This document shows positions 40,393-52,769 of a DNA stretch of 64,000 nucleotides, one piece after another. The stretch covers positions 2,418,001 to 2,482,000 of the forward strand of contig NZ_CP059467.1 in assembly GCF_017894365.1 (NCBI RefSeq), in the 5' to 3' direction. The translations under genes and the position numbers were made by a program. The DNA comes from Aromatoleum bremense (GTDB lineage: Bacteria; Pseudomonadota; Gammaproteobacteria; Burkholderiales; Rhodocyclaceae). Under the pieces are notes generated by a model that worked only from the letters and a program-made list of their open reading frames with translations, ran no database searches and was not told the origin of the DNA. Position 1 is the stretch's first letter. Each line of letters starts with the position of its first letter.

Positions 40393-40395
40393 GTC

Positions 40396-40613
40396 ATGGC
40401 GAGGGGGGCGTAATCGAGATGCAGGGCGAGGTGACCGAGAACCTGCCCAACGCAATGTTCCGTGTCCGGCTCGAAAACGGACACGTGGTTCTCGGATACA
40501 TCTGAGGAAGAATGCGGATGCACTACATCCGCATTCTTCCTGGCGGCAAGGTCACTGTGCAACTGACGCCCTACGACCTGACGAAGGCCCGGATTGTTTT
40601 CCGGACCAGGTAA
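40396..40613 (+). pseudogene. infA: Broken translation initiation factor IF-1 gene
   Basis: The reading frame from 40419 encodes recognisable IF1: [28 protein letters not shown], then after an interruption [33 protein letters not shown]. Two lesions break it. Between the expected ATG (40396) and 40419 the frame is off by one base (23 bases instead of 24, around a run of six G), so that start stops after MARGA. An in-frame TGA at 40503-40505 replaces the Ser codon of the usual HISGKMR. Other conserved sites have changed too (Thr to Met, His to Tyr, Lys to Arg). Its position between secY and rpmJ is canonical. Two short open frames remain (28 and 33 aa), the second preceded by GAGGAAGA. IF1 is essential, so another infA copy is expected elsewhere. 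Confidence 0.88.
40505..40541 (+). repeat. Perfect 16-bp inverted repeat inside infA
   Basis: The arms are AGGAAGAATGCGGATG (40505-40520) and CATCCGCATTCTTCCT (40526-40541), with loop CACTA. The left arm begins on the last base of the in-frame TGA. Normal infA genes have a shorter imperfect palindrome here because MRMHYIRI is encoded by near-complementary codons. Here it has become perfect. Confidence 0.9.
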
Positions 40614-40634
40614 TCAAGAAACTGGAGTAACAAA

Positions 40635-40748
40635 ATGAGAGTTCAGGCTTCGGTAAAGCGGCTTTGCCGCAACTGCAAAATCGTGCGTCGTAAAGGCGTG
40701 GTTCGCGTGATCTGCACCGACCCGCGTCACAAGCAGCGTCAGGGTTGA
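40635..40748 (+). CDS. rpmJ: 50S ribosomal protein L36 (zinc-binding form)
   Basis: The 37-aa protein reads [37 protein letters not shown]. Cys11, Cys14, Cys27 and His32 form the zinc-ribbon of the C+ type. The ATG at 40635 follows GGAG. It lies 21 bp after the broken infA and before the alpha-operon genes. Confidence 0.95.
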   Translation: MRVQASVKRLCRNCKIVRRKGVVRVICTDPRHKQRQG

Positions 40749-40773
40749 TTCTCTGACGTTCACGTATTATTAT
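40745..40773 (+). promoter_or_regulatory. Probable promoter of the alpha block (rpsM-rplQ)
   Basis: TTGATT (40745-40750, overlapping the rpmJ stop), a 17-bp spacer and TATTAT (40768-40773) resemble a sigma70 promoter in an AT-rich patch that stands out from the GC-rich surroundings. It would give a leader of about 20 bases before rpsM. Confidence 0.45.
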
Positions 40774-40801
40774 TTAATGTTTCGCTTTTTGGGGTAATCG
40801 A

Positions 40802-41164
40802 ATGGCCCGTATTGCTGGGGTAAACATTCCCAACCACAAGCATGCCGAGATCGCGCTGACCGCCATCTATGGAATTGGCCGTTCGCGTGCTCAGAAGATT
40901 TGCGATGCTGCCAACGTCGTGCGTTCCGTCAAGATGAAGGATCTCACCGAGTCCGACATGGAACGGTTGCGTGACGAAGTGGCGAAATTCATTGTCGAGG
41001 GTGATCTTCGTCGTGAGACGACGATGAACATCAAGCGACTGATGGATCTTGGTTGCTACCGTGGTGTTCGTCATCGTCGCGGCCTGCCGCTTCGTGGCCA
41101 GCGCACCCGCACCAATGCGCGTACCCGGAAAGGGCCGCGCAAGGCAATCGCCGGCAAGAAGTGA
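40802..41164 (+). CDS. rpsM: 30S ribosomal protein S13
   Basis: The 120-aa head protein contacts tRNA and the 50S subunit. It begins [20 protein letters not shown] and has [18 protein letters not shown] and [20 protein letters not shown]. Its basic tail ends RKAIAGKK. rpsK follows after 12 bp. Confidence 0.97.
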   Translation: MARIAGVNIPNHKHAEIALTAIYGIGRSRAQKICDAANVVRSVKMKDLTESDMERLRDEVAKFIVEGDLRRETTMNIKRLMDLGCYRGVRHRRGLPLRGQRTRTNARTRKGPRKAIAGKK

Positions 41165-41176
41165 TAGGAATAGATA

Positions 41177-41566
41177 ATGGCTAAAACTGCTGCGAAAGTT
41201 CGCAAGAAGGTCAAGAAGAACGTCGCCGAGGGTATCGCCCACGTGCACGCGAGCTTCAACAACACGATCATCACTATCACCGACCGTCAGGGCAATGCGC
41301 TGTCCTGGGCGACCTCTGGTGGTGCCGGCTTCAAGGGCTCGCGGAAGAGCACCCCGTTTGCCGCCCAGGTCGCGGCCGAAGCTGCCGGCAAAGCTGCACA
41401 GGAATGTGGCGTCAAGAACCTGGAAGTTCGCATCAAGGGCCCGGGGCCCGGGCGCGAATCTGCTGTCCGCGCGCTCAATGCGCTGGGCATGAAGATCTCC
41501 AGCATTACCGACATCACGCCGATCCCGCATAACGGCTGCCGTCCGCCGAAAAAGCGCCGCATCTGA
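41177..41566 (+). CDS. rpsK: 30S ribosomal protein S11
   Basis: The 129-aa platform protein has [60 protein letters not shown] and the C-terminal [12 protein letters not shown]. rpsD follows after 14 bp. Confidence 0.97.
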   Translation: MAKTAAKVRKKVKKNVAEGIAHVHASFNNTIITITDRQGNALSWATSGGAGFKGSRKSTPFAAQVAAEAAGKAAQECGVKNLEVRIKGPGPGRESAVRALNALGMKISSITDITPIPHNGCRPPKKRRI

Positions 41567-41580
41567 CAAGGAGTTGAAAC

Positions 41581-42210
41581 GTGGCTCGTAATCTGGATCC
41601 CAAGTGCCGTCAGTGCCGTCGCGAGGGCGAAAAGCTGTTTCTGAAGGCCGAGAAGTGCTTCACCGATAAATGTGCCATCGAGCGCCGTGCGTATGCGCCC
41701 GGCCAGCACGGCCAGCGTTCCGGCCAACGGATGTCCGGCTACGGCGTGCAGTTGCGCGAAAAGCAGAAGATCCGTCGCCTGTACGGCGTGCTCGAAGCGC
41801 AGTTCCGCAAAGTCTACGCCGAGGCCGAGCGCCGTCGTGGCCAGACCGGCGAGAACCTGCTGCAACTGCTCGAAGGGCGCCTGGACTCGGTCGTCTATCG
41901 CATGGGCTTTGGCGGTTCGCGTGCCGAATCGCGCCAGCTCGTGCGGCACAACGGCATCCTCGTGAACGGCAAGCGGGTGAACATCCCGTCGTACGTCGTT
42001 CGTCCGGGCGATGTCGTCGAACTCACCGAAGGATCGCGCGCTCAGCTGCGCGTCAAGGCCGCGCTCGAGGCAGCTGCTTCCCGTGGTTTCCCCGAATGGC
42101 TGGATGTCGATGCAAAGGCTGGCAAGGGCACCTTCAAGGCATATCCGCAGCGCGCTGAACTGCCGCCGACGATCAATGAAGGCCTGGTCGTCGAACTGTA
42201 TTCCCGCTAA
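41581..42210 (+). CDS. rpsD: 30S ribosomal protein S4 (zinc-binding form)
   Basis: The 209-aa primary 16S-binding protein usually represses the alpha operon. Unlike E. coli S4, its N-terminus keeps four cysteines (Cys9, Cys12, Cys26 and Cys31 in KCRQC...KCFTDKC) that can bind zinc. The S4 RNA-binding domain contains [20 protein letters not shown] and [18 protein letters not shown]. It starts with GTG at 41581 after AGGAG. Confidence 0.97.
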   Translation: MARNLDPKCRQCRREGEKLFLKAEKCFTDKCAIERRAYAPGQHGQRSGQRMSGYGVQLREKQKIRRLYGVLEAQFRKVYAEAERRRGQTGENLLQLLEGRLDSVVYRMGFGGSRAESRQLVRHNGILVNGKRVNIPSYVVRPGDVVELTEGSRAQLRVKAALEAAASRGFPEWLDVDAKAGKGTFKAYPQRAELPPTINEGLVVELYSR

Positions 42211-42249
42211 CGGGTTCGCCTGAAGAATCAAAGATCCGAGGAACTGCTG

Positions 42250-43230
42250 ATGCAAAGCAATTCGCTGCTGAAACCCCGCATCATCGACGTCCAGAGTGTG
42301 TCGCCGGTCCAGGCCCGCGTCACGATGGAGCCGTTCGAACGCGGTTTCGGCCATACCCTGGGGAATGCGCTGCGGCGCATTCTCCTGTCCTCGTTGCCGG
42401 GCTATGCGCCGACCGAAGTGTCCATCGAAGGCGTGCTGCATGAGTATTCGACTCTTGACGGCGTGCGCGAGGATATCGTCGATCTGCTGTTGAACCTCAA
42501 GGGCGTGGTGCTCAAGCTCCATAGCCGCAGCGAGGCGACCCTGCGCCTGGCGAAGTCTGGCGATGGTGTGGTCACCGCTCGCGACATCGAGGTTGGGCAC
42601 GACGTGGAAATCATCAACCCGGATCATGTGATTGCGCACCTCGCGCCGGGGGGAAAGCTCGACATGCAGATCAAGGTCGAGGAAGGCCGCGGTTACGTGC
42701 CGGGCAACGTTCGTCCGGCTGCCGGCGACACCAAAACCATCGGCCGCGTCGTGCTCGACGCGTCCTTCAGCCCGGTGCGACGCGTGAGCTACCTGGTCGA
42801 GAGCGCCCGGGTGGAACAGCGGACCGACCTCGACCGGCTGGTGATCGACATCGAAACGAACGGCGCAGTGGATCCCGAGGAGGCCATCCGCTACGCGGCG
42901 CGCGTCCTCATGGATCAGCTGTCGGTGTTTGCCGATCTCGAAGGCACGGCGCCGGTCGTCGAACAGTCGGCGGCGCAGACGATCGACCCGGTGCTGCTGC
43001 GCCCGGTGGATGATCTGGAGTTGACGGTTCGGTCGGCCAACTGCCTGAAGGCGGAGAACATTTACTACATCGGCGACCTGATCCAGCGCACTGAGACGGA
43101 GTTGCTGAAGACTCCGAATCTGGGCCGCAAGTCGTTGAATGAAATCAAGGAAGTGTTGGCCTCCCGTGGGCTGACTCTCGGGATGAAACTGGAAAACTGG
43201 CCGCCGGCCGGGCTCGAAAAGCTCGGTTGA
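42250..43230 (+). CDS. rpoA: DNA-directed RNA polymerase subunit alpha
   Basis: The 326-aa subunit has an N-terminal assembly domain ([20 protein letters not shown], about 35-55) and a C-terminal domain from about residue 245 that binds UP elements and activators ([20 protein letters not shown] and [17 protein letters not shown]). It is followed by rplQ after 27 bp, the standard end of the alpha operon. Confidence 0.98.
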   Translation: MQSNSLLKPRIIDVQSVSPVQARVTMEPFERGFGHTLGNALRRILLSSLPGYAPTEVSIEGVLHEYSTLDGVREDIVDLLLNLKGVVLKLHSRSEATLRLAKSGDGVVTARDIEVGHDVEIINPDHVIAHLAPGGKLDMQIKVEEGRGYVPGNVRPAAGDTKTIGRVVLDASFSPVRRVSYLVESARVEQRTDLDRLVIDIETNGAVDPEEAIRYAARVLMDQLSVFADLEGTAPVVEQSAAQTIDPVLLRPVDDLELTVRSANCLKAENIYYIGDLIQRTETELLKTPNLGRKSLNEIKEVLASRGLTLGMKLENWPPAGLEKLG

Positions 43231-43257
43231 GGCGCGTCAGTGGAGTGAGGAAGAAAA

Positions 43258-43662
43258 ATGCGTCACCGCAACGGTCTTCGCAAACTTAACCGTACCAGCA
43301 GCCACCGCCAGGCGATGTTTCGCAACATGGCCAATTCGCTGCTGCGTCACGAAGTCATCAAGACGACTCTGCCCAAGGCCAAGGAATTGCGCCGCGTGGT
43401 CGAGCCGCTGATCACCCTCGGCAAAAAGCCGAGCCTGTCGAATCGGCGTCTGGCATTCAACCGGATGCGCGACCGCGAGATGGTGGTCAAGCTGTTCGAC
43501 GTGCTGGGTCCGCGTTTTGCCGAGCGTAATGGCGGCTATCTGCGCATCCTGAAGTTCGGTTTCCGCGACGGCGACAATGCGCCGATGGCGTTGATCGAAC
43601 TGCTCGACCGGCCGGCTGAAGGCGAGGAAGGGGCGAATGTGAGCGAGGCGGCTGCGGCCTGA
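43258..43662 (+). CDS. rplQ: 50S ribosomal protein L17
   Basis: The 134-aa protein begins [20 protein letters not shown], with [20 protein letters not shown] and [17 protein letters not shown] next. The conserved [20 protein letters not shown] lies toward the end. It is the last gene of the ribosomal-protein region and is followed by a strong terminator. Confidence 0.97.
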   Translation: MRHRNGLRKLNRTSSHRQAMFRNMANSLLRHEVIKTTLPKAKELRRVVEPLITLGKKPSLSNRRLAFNRMRDREMVVKLFDVLGPRFAERNGGYLRILKFGFRDGDNAPMALIELLDRPAEGEEGANVSEAAAA

Positions 43663-43690
43663 GTCGGGTCGCCGTAACGTTTTGCAGGTG

Positions 43691-43719
43691 AATGGGCCGG
43701 GAAACCGGCCCATTTTTTT
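43691..43719 (+). terminator. Strong Rho-independent terminator after rplQ
   Basis: A perfect 10-bp stem (AATGGGCCGG/CCGGCCCATT) with a GAAA tetraloop runs straight into TTTTT. It lies 28 bp after the rplQ stop and should end the large ribosomal-protein transcripts. Confidence 0.92.
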
Positions 43720-43872
43720 GCCTCGGCCCCCATTCCTTGGCTCAGCAGCGAACAGCGCCGTTCGGATCCCCGTGCACCGGGCTGCGGAGGTGTCGCGATC
43801 GATCCGGGTCGGTCAGGAACCGCTCGGCAACGGCTCATCTCGGGATGGCGGAAGACAAGACAGGAGAAGGCG

Positions 43873-44892
43873 ATGGGCTTGGTGCTGGTGACCGGCGGGG
43901 CTGGATATATCGGCTCCCATACTTGCGTGGAATTGCTGCAGAGCGGCCATGACGTCGTGGTCGTCGACAACCTGTGCAACAGCAAGTCCGAGGCGCTCGC
44001 GAGGGTCGAGCAGATCGCCGGGCGCAAGCTTGCGGGTTTCCACGAGATCGATGTCCGCGAACCCGGTGGTCTGAGGGCCATTTTCGGCGCTTATCGGGTT
44101 GATGCGGTGATCCACTTCGCCGCTCTGAAAGCGGTCGGGGAATCGGTGCGCGAGCCGCTGGAGTACTACGACAACAACATCGGCGGGACGATCGCGTTGA
44201 CGCGGGCGATGGCGGAAGCCGGCGTGCGCCGGCTCGTGTTCAGTTCCTCGGCGACAGTGTACGGCGATCCGCAAAGCGTGCCGATCGCGGAAAACGCCCC
44301 CGCTGCGCCGACCAACCCGTACGGCCGGACAAAGTGGATGACCGAGCAGGTCCTGTCGGACGTTGCCGCGGCCGATCCGCGCTGGCAGGTGGTGCTGCTC
44401 CGCTACTTCAACCCGGTCGGCGCCCATCGGAGCGGTCGAATCGGGGAAGATCCCAACGGAATACCGAACAACCTGATGCCCTATATCAGCCAGGTCGCGG
44501 TGGGACGCCTGCCGCTGCTGCAGGTATTCGGCGGCGATTATGCGACGCCGGACGGGACAGGCGTTCGCGACTACATCCACGTCGTGGACCTCGCGCGCGG
44601 CCACGTGCAGGCGGTCGAACGCATCGAAGGGCTGCCGGGCGTGACGTGCCTGAATCTCGGGACGGGGCGGGGATACAGCGTGCTCGAAGTCATTCGCAGC
44701 TTCGAGGCTGCGTCCGGTCGCCCGGTCCCGTACCGCATCGTCGACCGCCGTCCTGGCGACATCGCCGCCTGCTGGGCGGATGCCGGCCGGGCGGAAAAGA
44801 TGCTGGGTTGGAGTCCGGAGCACGACCTCGAGGCGATGTGCCGGGATGCCTGGCACTGGCAGACGAGCAATCCGGATGGCTATCCGGGCTGA
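43873..44892 (+). CDS. galE: UDP-glucose 4-epimerase
   Basis: The 339-aa cytoplasmic NAD-dependent enzyme interconverts UDP-glucose and UDP-galactose for surface polysaccharide precursors. It has TGGAGYIGSHT (about 7-17) for NAD, the SSSATVYG segment (124-131), the catalytic Tyr150-x-x-x-Lys154 (YGRTK) and RYFNPVGAH. The 210-base stretch before it holds the rplQ terminator and no other gene. The ATG at 43873 follows AGGAGAAGGCG. It converges with uvrA, 90 bp apart. Confidence 0.93.
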   Translation: MGLVLVTGGAGYIGSHTCVELLQSGHDVVVVDNLCNSKSEALARVEQIAGRKLAGFHEIDVREPGGLRAIFGAYRVDAVIHFAALKAVGESVREPLEYYDNNIGGTIALTRAMAEAGVRRLVFSSSATVYGDPQSVPIAENAPAAPTNPYGRTKWMTEQVLSDVAAADPRWQVVLLRYFNPVGAHRSGRIGEDPNGIPNNLMPYISQVAVGRLPLLQVFGGDYATPDGTGVRDYIHVVDLARGHVQAVERIEGLPGVTCLNLGTGRGYSVLEVIRSFEAASGRPVPYRIVDRRPGDIAACWADAGRAEKMLGWSPEHDLEAMCRDAWHWQTSNPDGYPG

Positions 44893-44982
44893 CGGCAACG
44901 GGGTGGGGGCGATGCACAAGGTGCGACTTGGCGGCAGAACTGGTCGCCTGTGGCGATCTGCGACGCAATCACCCCGATCGTG

Positions 44983-47853
<2,871 letters not shown>

Positions 47854-47886
47854 GGGGCGGGGGAATTGCCGGAGGGGGAACGCGCC

Positions 47887-47915
47887 ACTATACGAGAGAA
47901 CACCGGTCGATCCAA
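47887..47915 (-). promoter_or_regulatory. Probable uvrA promoter
   Basis: On the minus strand, TTGGAT (47910-47915), a 17-bp spacer and TATAGT (47887-47892) lie 34 bp before the uvrA ATG. The -10 matches 5/6 and the -35 3/6. Confidence 0.5.
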
Positions 47916-47968
47916 ACCGGATGACGGCGAATGCTAGAATCGCCGCTTTGATCCGCCGCCTCCCCCTA

Positions 47969-49177
47969 ATGTCCCGATTCGAGCACGATTCCATGACCCC
48001 CGCGGAGAAGCGGGCCGGCATGAGCCTCGCGGCGATCTTCGCGCTGCGCATGCTCGGCCTGTTCCTGATCCTGCCGGTGTTCGCGGTTCATGCCCACGAG
48101 ATTCCCGGCGGGGATGACCTGACGCTGGTCGGGCTGGCGATCGGCGCGTACGGGCTGACGCAGGCATTCCTGCAGATCGCCTACGGCGCCGCATCCGACC
48201 GCTTCGGGCGCAAGCCGGTAATCGTATTCGGCCTGCTGCTGTTCGTCATCGGCAGTGCCGTCGCCGCGCTGGCCGACAGCATCTACATCGTGATCGTCGG
48301 CCGGGTCCTGCAGGGCGCCGGCGCGATTTCCGCCGCAGTGACCGCGCTCGCCGCGGACCTCACGCGCGACCAGCACCGCACCAAGGTGATGGCGATGATC
48401 GGGTCGAGCATCGGCCTGGTGTTCGCGATTTCGATGGTCGCGGCGCCGCTGCTCTACACGATGGTCGGCATGAGCGGGATTTTCTGGTTGACCGCGGTAC
48501 TGGCCTTCCTTGCGATCGGCGTCGTCATCTACGTCGTGCCGACGGTACCGGTCATTCCGCGCGCCGCCGGCGGCAGGCTCGTCGATGTCCTGCGCGACGG
48601 GCAGCTGATGCGGCTGAACGTCGGCGTGTTCGCGCTGCACCTGATCCAGACCGCGATGTGGGTGCTCGTGCCCGCCGCGATCGTCGCCGGCGGCGCATTG
48701 CCGCTGCCCGAGCACTGGAAGGTGTATCTTCCCGCAGTGCTGCTGTCGTTCGCGTTGATGGTGCCGGCGGTGATCGTCGCCGAGCGCCGCGGCATGATGA
48801 AGGTGATCTTCAATGCGGCGATCGCGCTGCTCGTCGTCGTGCAGGTCGGCCTGTATGCGTTCGGCGAGAGCCTGCTGGCGCTCGGCTTGTGGCTGACGCT
48901 GTTTTTCGTCGCCTTCAACGTGCTCGAGGCGGTCCTGCCGTCGTGGATATCGAGGATCGCGCCGCCCCATGCCCGGGGCTCCGCGCTCGGCGTCTACAAC
49001 ACGCTGCAATCCGTCGGCCTGTTTCTCGGCGGAATGGTCGGCGGCTGGATCGCGCAGAACTACGGACCGTCGGCCGTCAACCTGGCCTGCGGGTTGCTCG
49101 CGCTGGTCTGGCTGATGGTGGCGGCGACAATGAACTCACCTCCCCGCCGCGTCGTGGCGGCCCCGGCGGCACGTTAA
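47969..49177 (+). CDS. MFS transporter, DHA1-type drug/metabolite exporter
   Basis: The 402-aa protein has twelve predicted membrane segments. It carries MFS motif A between TM2 and TM3 ([20 protein letters not shown]) and a motif C-like segment near TM5. It resembles YajR and other DHA1 members but lacks the C-terminal YAM domain of YajR. The start is either the ATG at 47969 or the one at 47993; both precede the first membrane helix. It is divergent from uvrA and 21 bp upstream of ssb. The substrate is unknown. Confidence 0.88.
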   Translation: MSRFEHDSMTPAEKRAGMSLAAIFALRMLGLFLILPVFAVHAHEIPGGDDLTLVGLAIGAYGLTQAFLQIAYGAASDRFGRKPVIVFGLLLFVIGSAVAALADSIYIVIVGRVLQGAGAISAAVTALAADLTRDQHRTKVMAMIGSSIGLVFAISMVAAPLLYTMVGMSGIFWLTAVLAFLAIGVVIYVVPTVPVIPRAAGGRLVDVLRDGQLMRLNVGVFALHLIQTAMWVLVPAAIVAGGALPLPEHWKVYLPAVLLSFALMVPAVIVAERRGMMKVIFNAAIALLVVVQVGLYAFGESLLALGLWLTLFFVAFNVLEAVLPSWISRIAPPHARGSALGVYNTLQSVGLFLGGMVGGWIAQNYGPSAVNLACGLLALVWLMVAATMNSPPRRVVAAPAAR

Positions 49178-49198
49178 CCCCTACATGAGGAGAATCGC

Positions 49199-49696
49199 AT
49201 GGCATCCCTGAACAAAGTGATCCTGATCGGCAATCTCGGCAAGGATCCCGAAACACGCTATGCCCCCAGCGGCGATGCGATCTGCAACATCACGGTGGCG
49301 ACGAGCGAGACCTGGAAGGACAAGGCGACCGGCGAAAAGAAAGAGCAGACTGAATGGCACCGCGTCGTGTTCTTCGGCCGGCTCGCCGAGATCGCGGCGC
49401 AGTACCTGCGCAAGGGCAGCCAGATCTATGTCGAAGGCCGGCTGCAGACCCGCAAGTGGCAGGACAAGGAAGGGCAGGACCGCTACACGACCGAGATCCG
49501 TGGCGACGAGATGAAGATGCTCGGTTCGCGCCAGGGCGCGGGCGAAGCATCCGGCCGCCAGTACGACGCAGGCGGCTACGACGCGCCCGCCGCGTCGCGC
49601 CCGAGCCCGCAGCCGGCCGCGCCGGCGAAGGCTCCGACGAAGAGCGGCGGCGGCGGTGCCGGTTTCGGCGATTTCGACGACGACATTCCGTTCTGA
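49199..49696 (+). CDS. ssb: Single-stranded DNA-binding protein
   Basis: The 165-aa protein has an OB-fold (about 1-108; [20 protein letters not shown] and [20 protein letters not shown]), a flexible Gly/Pro/Ala linker, and the acidic tip DFDDDIPF that recruits repair and replication partners. The ATG follows GAGGAG. It lies near uvrA, the arrangement seen in many proteobacteria. A terminator follows the stop. Confidence 0.97.
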   Translation: MASLNKVILIGNLGKDPETRYAPSGDAICNITVATSETWKDKATGEKKEQTEWHRVVFFGRLAEIAAQYLRKGSQIYVEGRLQTRKWQDKEGQDRYTTEIRGDEMKMLGSRQGAGEASGRQYDAGGYDAPAASRPSPQPAAPAKAPTKSGGGGAGFGDFDDDIPF

Positions 49697-49719
49697 CGGG
49701 CTGCTTTGACGCGATGCCG

Positions 49720-49743
49720 ACCGCCTGCAAGGGCGGTTTTTTC
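49720..49743 (+). terminator. Terminator after ssb
   Basis: ACCGCC/GGCGGT form a 6-bp stem with loop TGCAAG, followed by TTTTTTCTTT. It lies 24 bp after the ssb stop. The convergent C-S lyase gene ends a few bases beyond. Confidence 0.7.
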
Positions 49744-49749
49744 TTTCGC

Positions 49750-50895
49750 TCAGCCGCCCAGTGCCTGTCGCATGCGCGCGAGGGCTTTGCCGAGCAGTGC
49801 GCGTGTGCAGCCGAAATTCAGGCGCACGAACCCGGGCATCCCGAACGGTGCGCCGTCGGACAGCCCGACGCCGGCGGCTTCGAAGAACTTCGCCGGTTCT
49901 TCGAGCCCGGCGCCGCGGCAGTCGATCCACGCGAGGTAGGTCGCCTGCGGGCGGGCGGCCGTGAGCCCGGGCATCGTGTCGATCGCGGCCATCACGAGGT
50001 CGCGGTTGCCGCGCAGGTAGTCGAGCAGCGCCGTGCGCCACGGGTCACCGTCCCGGTAGGCCGCTTCGGCGGCGACCATCCCGAGGACGTTGGGGTGCGG
50101 CACGATGCCGCGCATCGCGTGACAAAAGCGCCGCCTCAGGCTGCTGTCGGAAATGACGGCGAAGGCACAGTACAGCGCCGGAATGTTCCACGTCTTCGAC
50201 GGCGCCATCAGCGTGATCGTGCGTTGTGCGACCGACGCATCGAGCGCGGCGATCGGGAGGTGCGGGGCGTCGTCGTCGAGCACCAGGCCGCAGTGGATTT
50301 CGTCGGAACAGATCGTCAGGTCGTGCCGCTCGGCGAGGTCCGCGAGCCAGCGCAATTCATCCCGGTCGAACACGCGGCCGACCGGATTGTGCGGGTTGCA
50401 CAGCATCAGCAGGCGGCTACGCGGTGTCAGCGCGGCTTCGAACGCGTCGCGATCCCAGTTCCAGCGGCCGTCGGCAAAGGCGAGCGGACGCGTCACGAGG
50501 CGACGATCGCTGTTGCCGGGCGCAGCGAGGAAAGGCGGATAGACGGGGGTCGCGGTCAGCACCTCGTCGCCGGCTTCGCCAGTGATGCGGCAGGCGAGAT
50601 TGAAGCCGGTCACCACTCCGGGCAGCCACACCAGCCAGTCGGGTTCGATCCGCCACGCGTGGTCGCGCGCAATGCCTTCGATCACCGCTTCGGCCAGGCC
50701 GGGCCATGCGTCGGTGTAGCCGAAGACGCGGTGATCGAGGCGACGCCGGAGCGCTTCGACGACCGGCGGCGGCGCGGCGAAATCCATGTCGGCGACCCAT
50801 AGCGGAAGGATGTCGCGGCCTTCATAGCGTCCCCATTTTTCGCCGGGAACGCGCCGCCGGTCTATCTCCGTGTCAAAGTCGAAAATCGGATTCAT
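49750..50895 (-). CDS. PLP-dependent C-S lyase/aminotransferase, PatB/MalY family
   Basis: The 381-aa fold-type I PLP enzyme has the MalY/PatB N-terminus (FDFDTEIDRRRVPGEKWGRY), LPLWVADMDF, Asn170 in CNPHNPVGR, Asp198 in SDEIHCGL, and the Schiff-base Lys234 in APSKTWNIPAL. Members cleave cystathionine or cysteine-S-conjugates and may act as cystathionine beta-lyase. The ATG at 50895 follows ACTGACGACG without a strong site. It is divergent from the metallo-hydrolase gene, with 114 bp between. Confidence 0.88.
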   Translation of the reverse strand: MNPIFDFDTEIDRRRVPGEKWGRYEGRDILPLWVADMDFAAPPPVVEALRRRLDHRVFGYTDAWPGLAEAVIEGIARDHAWRIEPDWLVWLPGVVTGFNLACRITGEAGDEVLTATPVYPPFLAAPGNSDRRLVTRPLAFADGRWNWDRDAFEAALTPRSRLLMLCNPHNPVGRVFDRDELRWLADLAERHDLTICSDEIHCGLVLDDDAPHLPIAALDASVAQRTITLMAPSKTWNIPALYCAFAVISDSSLRRRFCHAMRGIVPHPNVLGMVAAEAAYRDGDPWRTALLDYLRGNRDLVMAAIDTMPGLTAARPQATYLAWIDCRGAGLEEPAKFFEAAGVGLSDGAPFGMPGFVRLNFGCTRALLGKALARMRQALGG

Positions 50896-51009
50896 CGTCG
50901 TCAGTCCTGTTGCGATGCAATAAAAGCTTGCGGTTCGATGCCGGGTCTTTATCCCGTGCAGCGGATACAATTGCGGAAAACTAACCGACTGTGCAGGAGG
51001 AAGACAATC

Positions 51010-51978
51010 GTGCAGCACGTCACCGCCCACCCCGACGGCATTCTTGCGGTCGATGCCGGCTACGGCCGGCCCGGCGTCGCGGCGATCCACCTGGTCATCC
51101 ATCAGGGGCACGCGGCGGTCGTCGACACCGGCACGAACGCGTCCGCCCCGCGCGTGCTGGGCGCCCTCGTCGCCGCCGGCATCGCGCCCGAAAACGTCGA
51201 CTGGGTCATCCTCACCCACATTCACCTCGACCACGCGGGCGGCGCCGGCAGCCTGATGTGCGCGTTTCCGAACGCCAAGCTGGTCGTCCATCCGCGCGGC
51301 GTGCGCCACATGGTCGACCCGGCGAAACTGTGGGAAGGCACCTCTGCGGTGTACGGCGCGGAGCGGGCGTTCGCGCTATACGGGCGGCTCGCACCGGTGC
51401 CGCCGGAGCGCATCGTGGCCGCCGCAGATGGCACGGAAATCGATCTCGCGGGGCGCCGCTTCCTCGTCCTCGAGACACCGGGACATGCGCGGCATCATAT
51501 CTGCGTGTGGGACGAGACGGCCCGCGCCTTCTTCACCGGCGACACGTTCGGGCTTTCCTACCGCGAACTCGACGTCGACGGCCGCGCTTCGATTTTCCCG
51601 ACAACGACGCCGACGCAGTTCGATCCGGACGCGTTGCATGCGTCGATCGACCGCCTGCTGAGTTTCCTCCCCGAGGCGATGTATCTCACCCACTACAGCC
51701 GCGTGACCGACGTCGAACGCCTCGCCGCGGACCTGCACCGGCTGATCGGCGCCCATGTCGCGGTCGCGCAGGCGGCGCGGGGCGAGGGCGTCGCACGCCA
51801 CGTCGAGATCCTTGCCGGGCTGGAGCAGATCGTGCGCGAGGAGGCCGAGCGCCAGGGCTGGACGCACCCCGAAGCGGAAGTGCTCGATCTGTTCCGGCAG
51901 GATCTGGAACTCAATGCGCAAGGGCTCGGAATATGGCTCGATTTCACCGCCGGGAAGGAGCCGGCGCCGACGCAGTAG
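51010..51978 (+). CDS. Metallo-beta-lactamase fold hydrolase
   Basis: The 322-aa protein has the zinc-binding HxHxDH motif (His70-Ile-His72-Leu-Asp74-His75) and downstream metal ligands in ETPGHARHH and FTGDTFG. The remainder resembles MBL-fold hydrolases with a long C-terminal helical region. I use the GTG at 51010 because AGGAGGAAG lies just before it; in-frame starts further upstream have no site. The substrate is unknown; thioester or lactone hydrolysis is typical of the group. Confidence 0.88.
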   Translation: MQHVTAHPDGILAVDAGYGRPGVAAIHLVIHQGHAAVVDTGTNASAPRVLGALVAAGIAPENVDWVILTHIHLDHAGGAGSLMCAFPNAKLVVHPRGVRHMVDPAKLWEGTSAVYGAERAFALYGRLAPVPPERIVAAADGTEIDLAGRRFLVLETPGHARHHICVWDETARAFFTGDTFGLSYRELDVDGRASIFPTTTPTQFDPDALHASIDRLLSFLPEAMYLTHYSRVTDVERLAADLHRLIGAHVAVAQAARGEGVARHVEILAGLEQIVREEAERQGWTHPEAEVLDLFRQDLELNAQGLGIWLDFTAGKEPAPTQ

Positions 51979-52000
51979 TGTCGCCTGCGCCGGGGCCTGC

Positions 52001-52666
52001 TCACGGCGTGGTGGCATCGATCTGCGACATCAGCGCGGTGTGCTTCTCCCGCGCGGCCGCGTCGCCCTGCTGCGCCGCCTGCAGGTACCAGTGCGCCGCC
52101 AGCCGCCGATCCGCAGCGACGCCGTTGCCGGTCTCGTACAGGCTTGCGATGATGTGTTGCGCGCCGACGTGACCGGCGCGCGCGGCGGCAAGATACCAGC
52201 GTGCCGCAGTCGCAGCATCGAGCGGGACGCCGTGGCCGACGGAATACATCGACGCCAGGCTCACCTGCGCCTCGACGTGTCCCTGTCCGGCGGCCCGCCG
52301 ATACCACTCCGCCGCGGTCGGCAGCGACTTCGGGACGCCGTCGCCGCGTTCGTATAATCGCGCCAGCGTGAACTGCGCCTGCGGCAAACCGGCCCCCGCA
52401 GCCCGTCGCAGCCAGCGCCACGCGGCGTTCGCGTCGCGCGACTGCGCCTCGTTGCGGTACAGCATCATGGCGTAATTGAACTGGGCGAGGCGGTTGCCGG
52501 CGCGCGCGGCGCGCTCGAACAGTCGGGCAGCTTCGTCGTGGCGCCCCGCCTCGTAGGCGCCGATCGCGTTCTGGGCGAGGGCCGCTGCCGGAGTGTCCGC
52601 AACCGCATGCGCGCACCCGAACGCCAGCGTGATGCAGAACAGTGCCCGGCATAGCGGTCGATGCAT
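52001..52666 (-). CDS. Secreted Sel1-repeat (TPR-like) protein
   Basis: The 221-aa protein has a signal peptide (MHRPLCRALFCITLAFGCAH, cleavage expected after AVA) and four to five Sel1-like repeats of about 36 residues (for example AAEWYRRAAGQGHVEAQVSL and AARWYLAAARAGHVGAQHII). Sel1 repeats are protein-binding scaffolds, here in the periplasm. The ATG at 52666 follows GGGGGAACGATC; an upstream in-frame start has no site. It ends 22 bp from the convergent hydrolase. Function is not predictable. Confidence 0.85.
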   Translation of the reverse strand: MHRPLCRALFCITLAFGCAHAVADTPAAALAQNAIGAYEAGRHDEAARLFERAARAGNRLAQFNYAMMLYRNEAQSRDANAAWRWLRRAAGAGLPQAQFTLARLYERGDGVPKSLPTAAEWYRRAAGQGHVEAQVSLASMYSVGHGVPLDAATAARWYLAAARAGHVGAQHIIASLYETGNGVAADRRLAAHWYLQAAQQGDAAAREKHTALMSQIDATTP

Positions 52667-52769
52667 GATCGTTCCCCCTGTCGCCGGTTGGAGCAAGACA
52701 GGCGCGATTCAGTTCAGGCGGACGCCCGCTGAGGTAACATCGGCGCTCCCCCATCCGCTTGCAGGTTTC

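Noticed and set aside
40503..40541. TGA plus downstream hairpin in infA read as selenocysteine insertion
   Set aside because: IF1 is not a selenoprotein, the position normally encodes serine, the hairpin lacks the bacterial SECIS loop, and a separate frameshift at the start already breaks the gene.
47854..47968. LexA (SOS) box before uvrA
   Set aside because: No CTG-N10-CAG type palindrome was found in the uvrA/MFS spacer.
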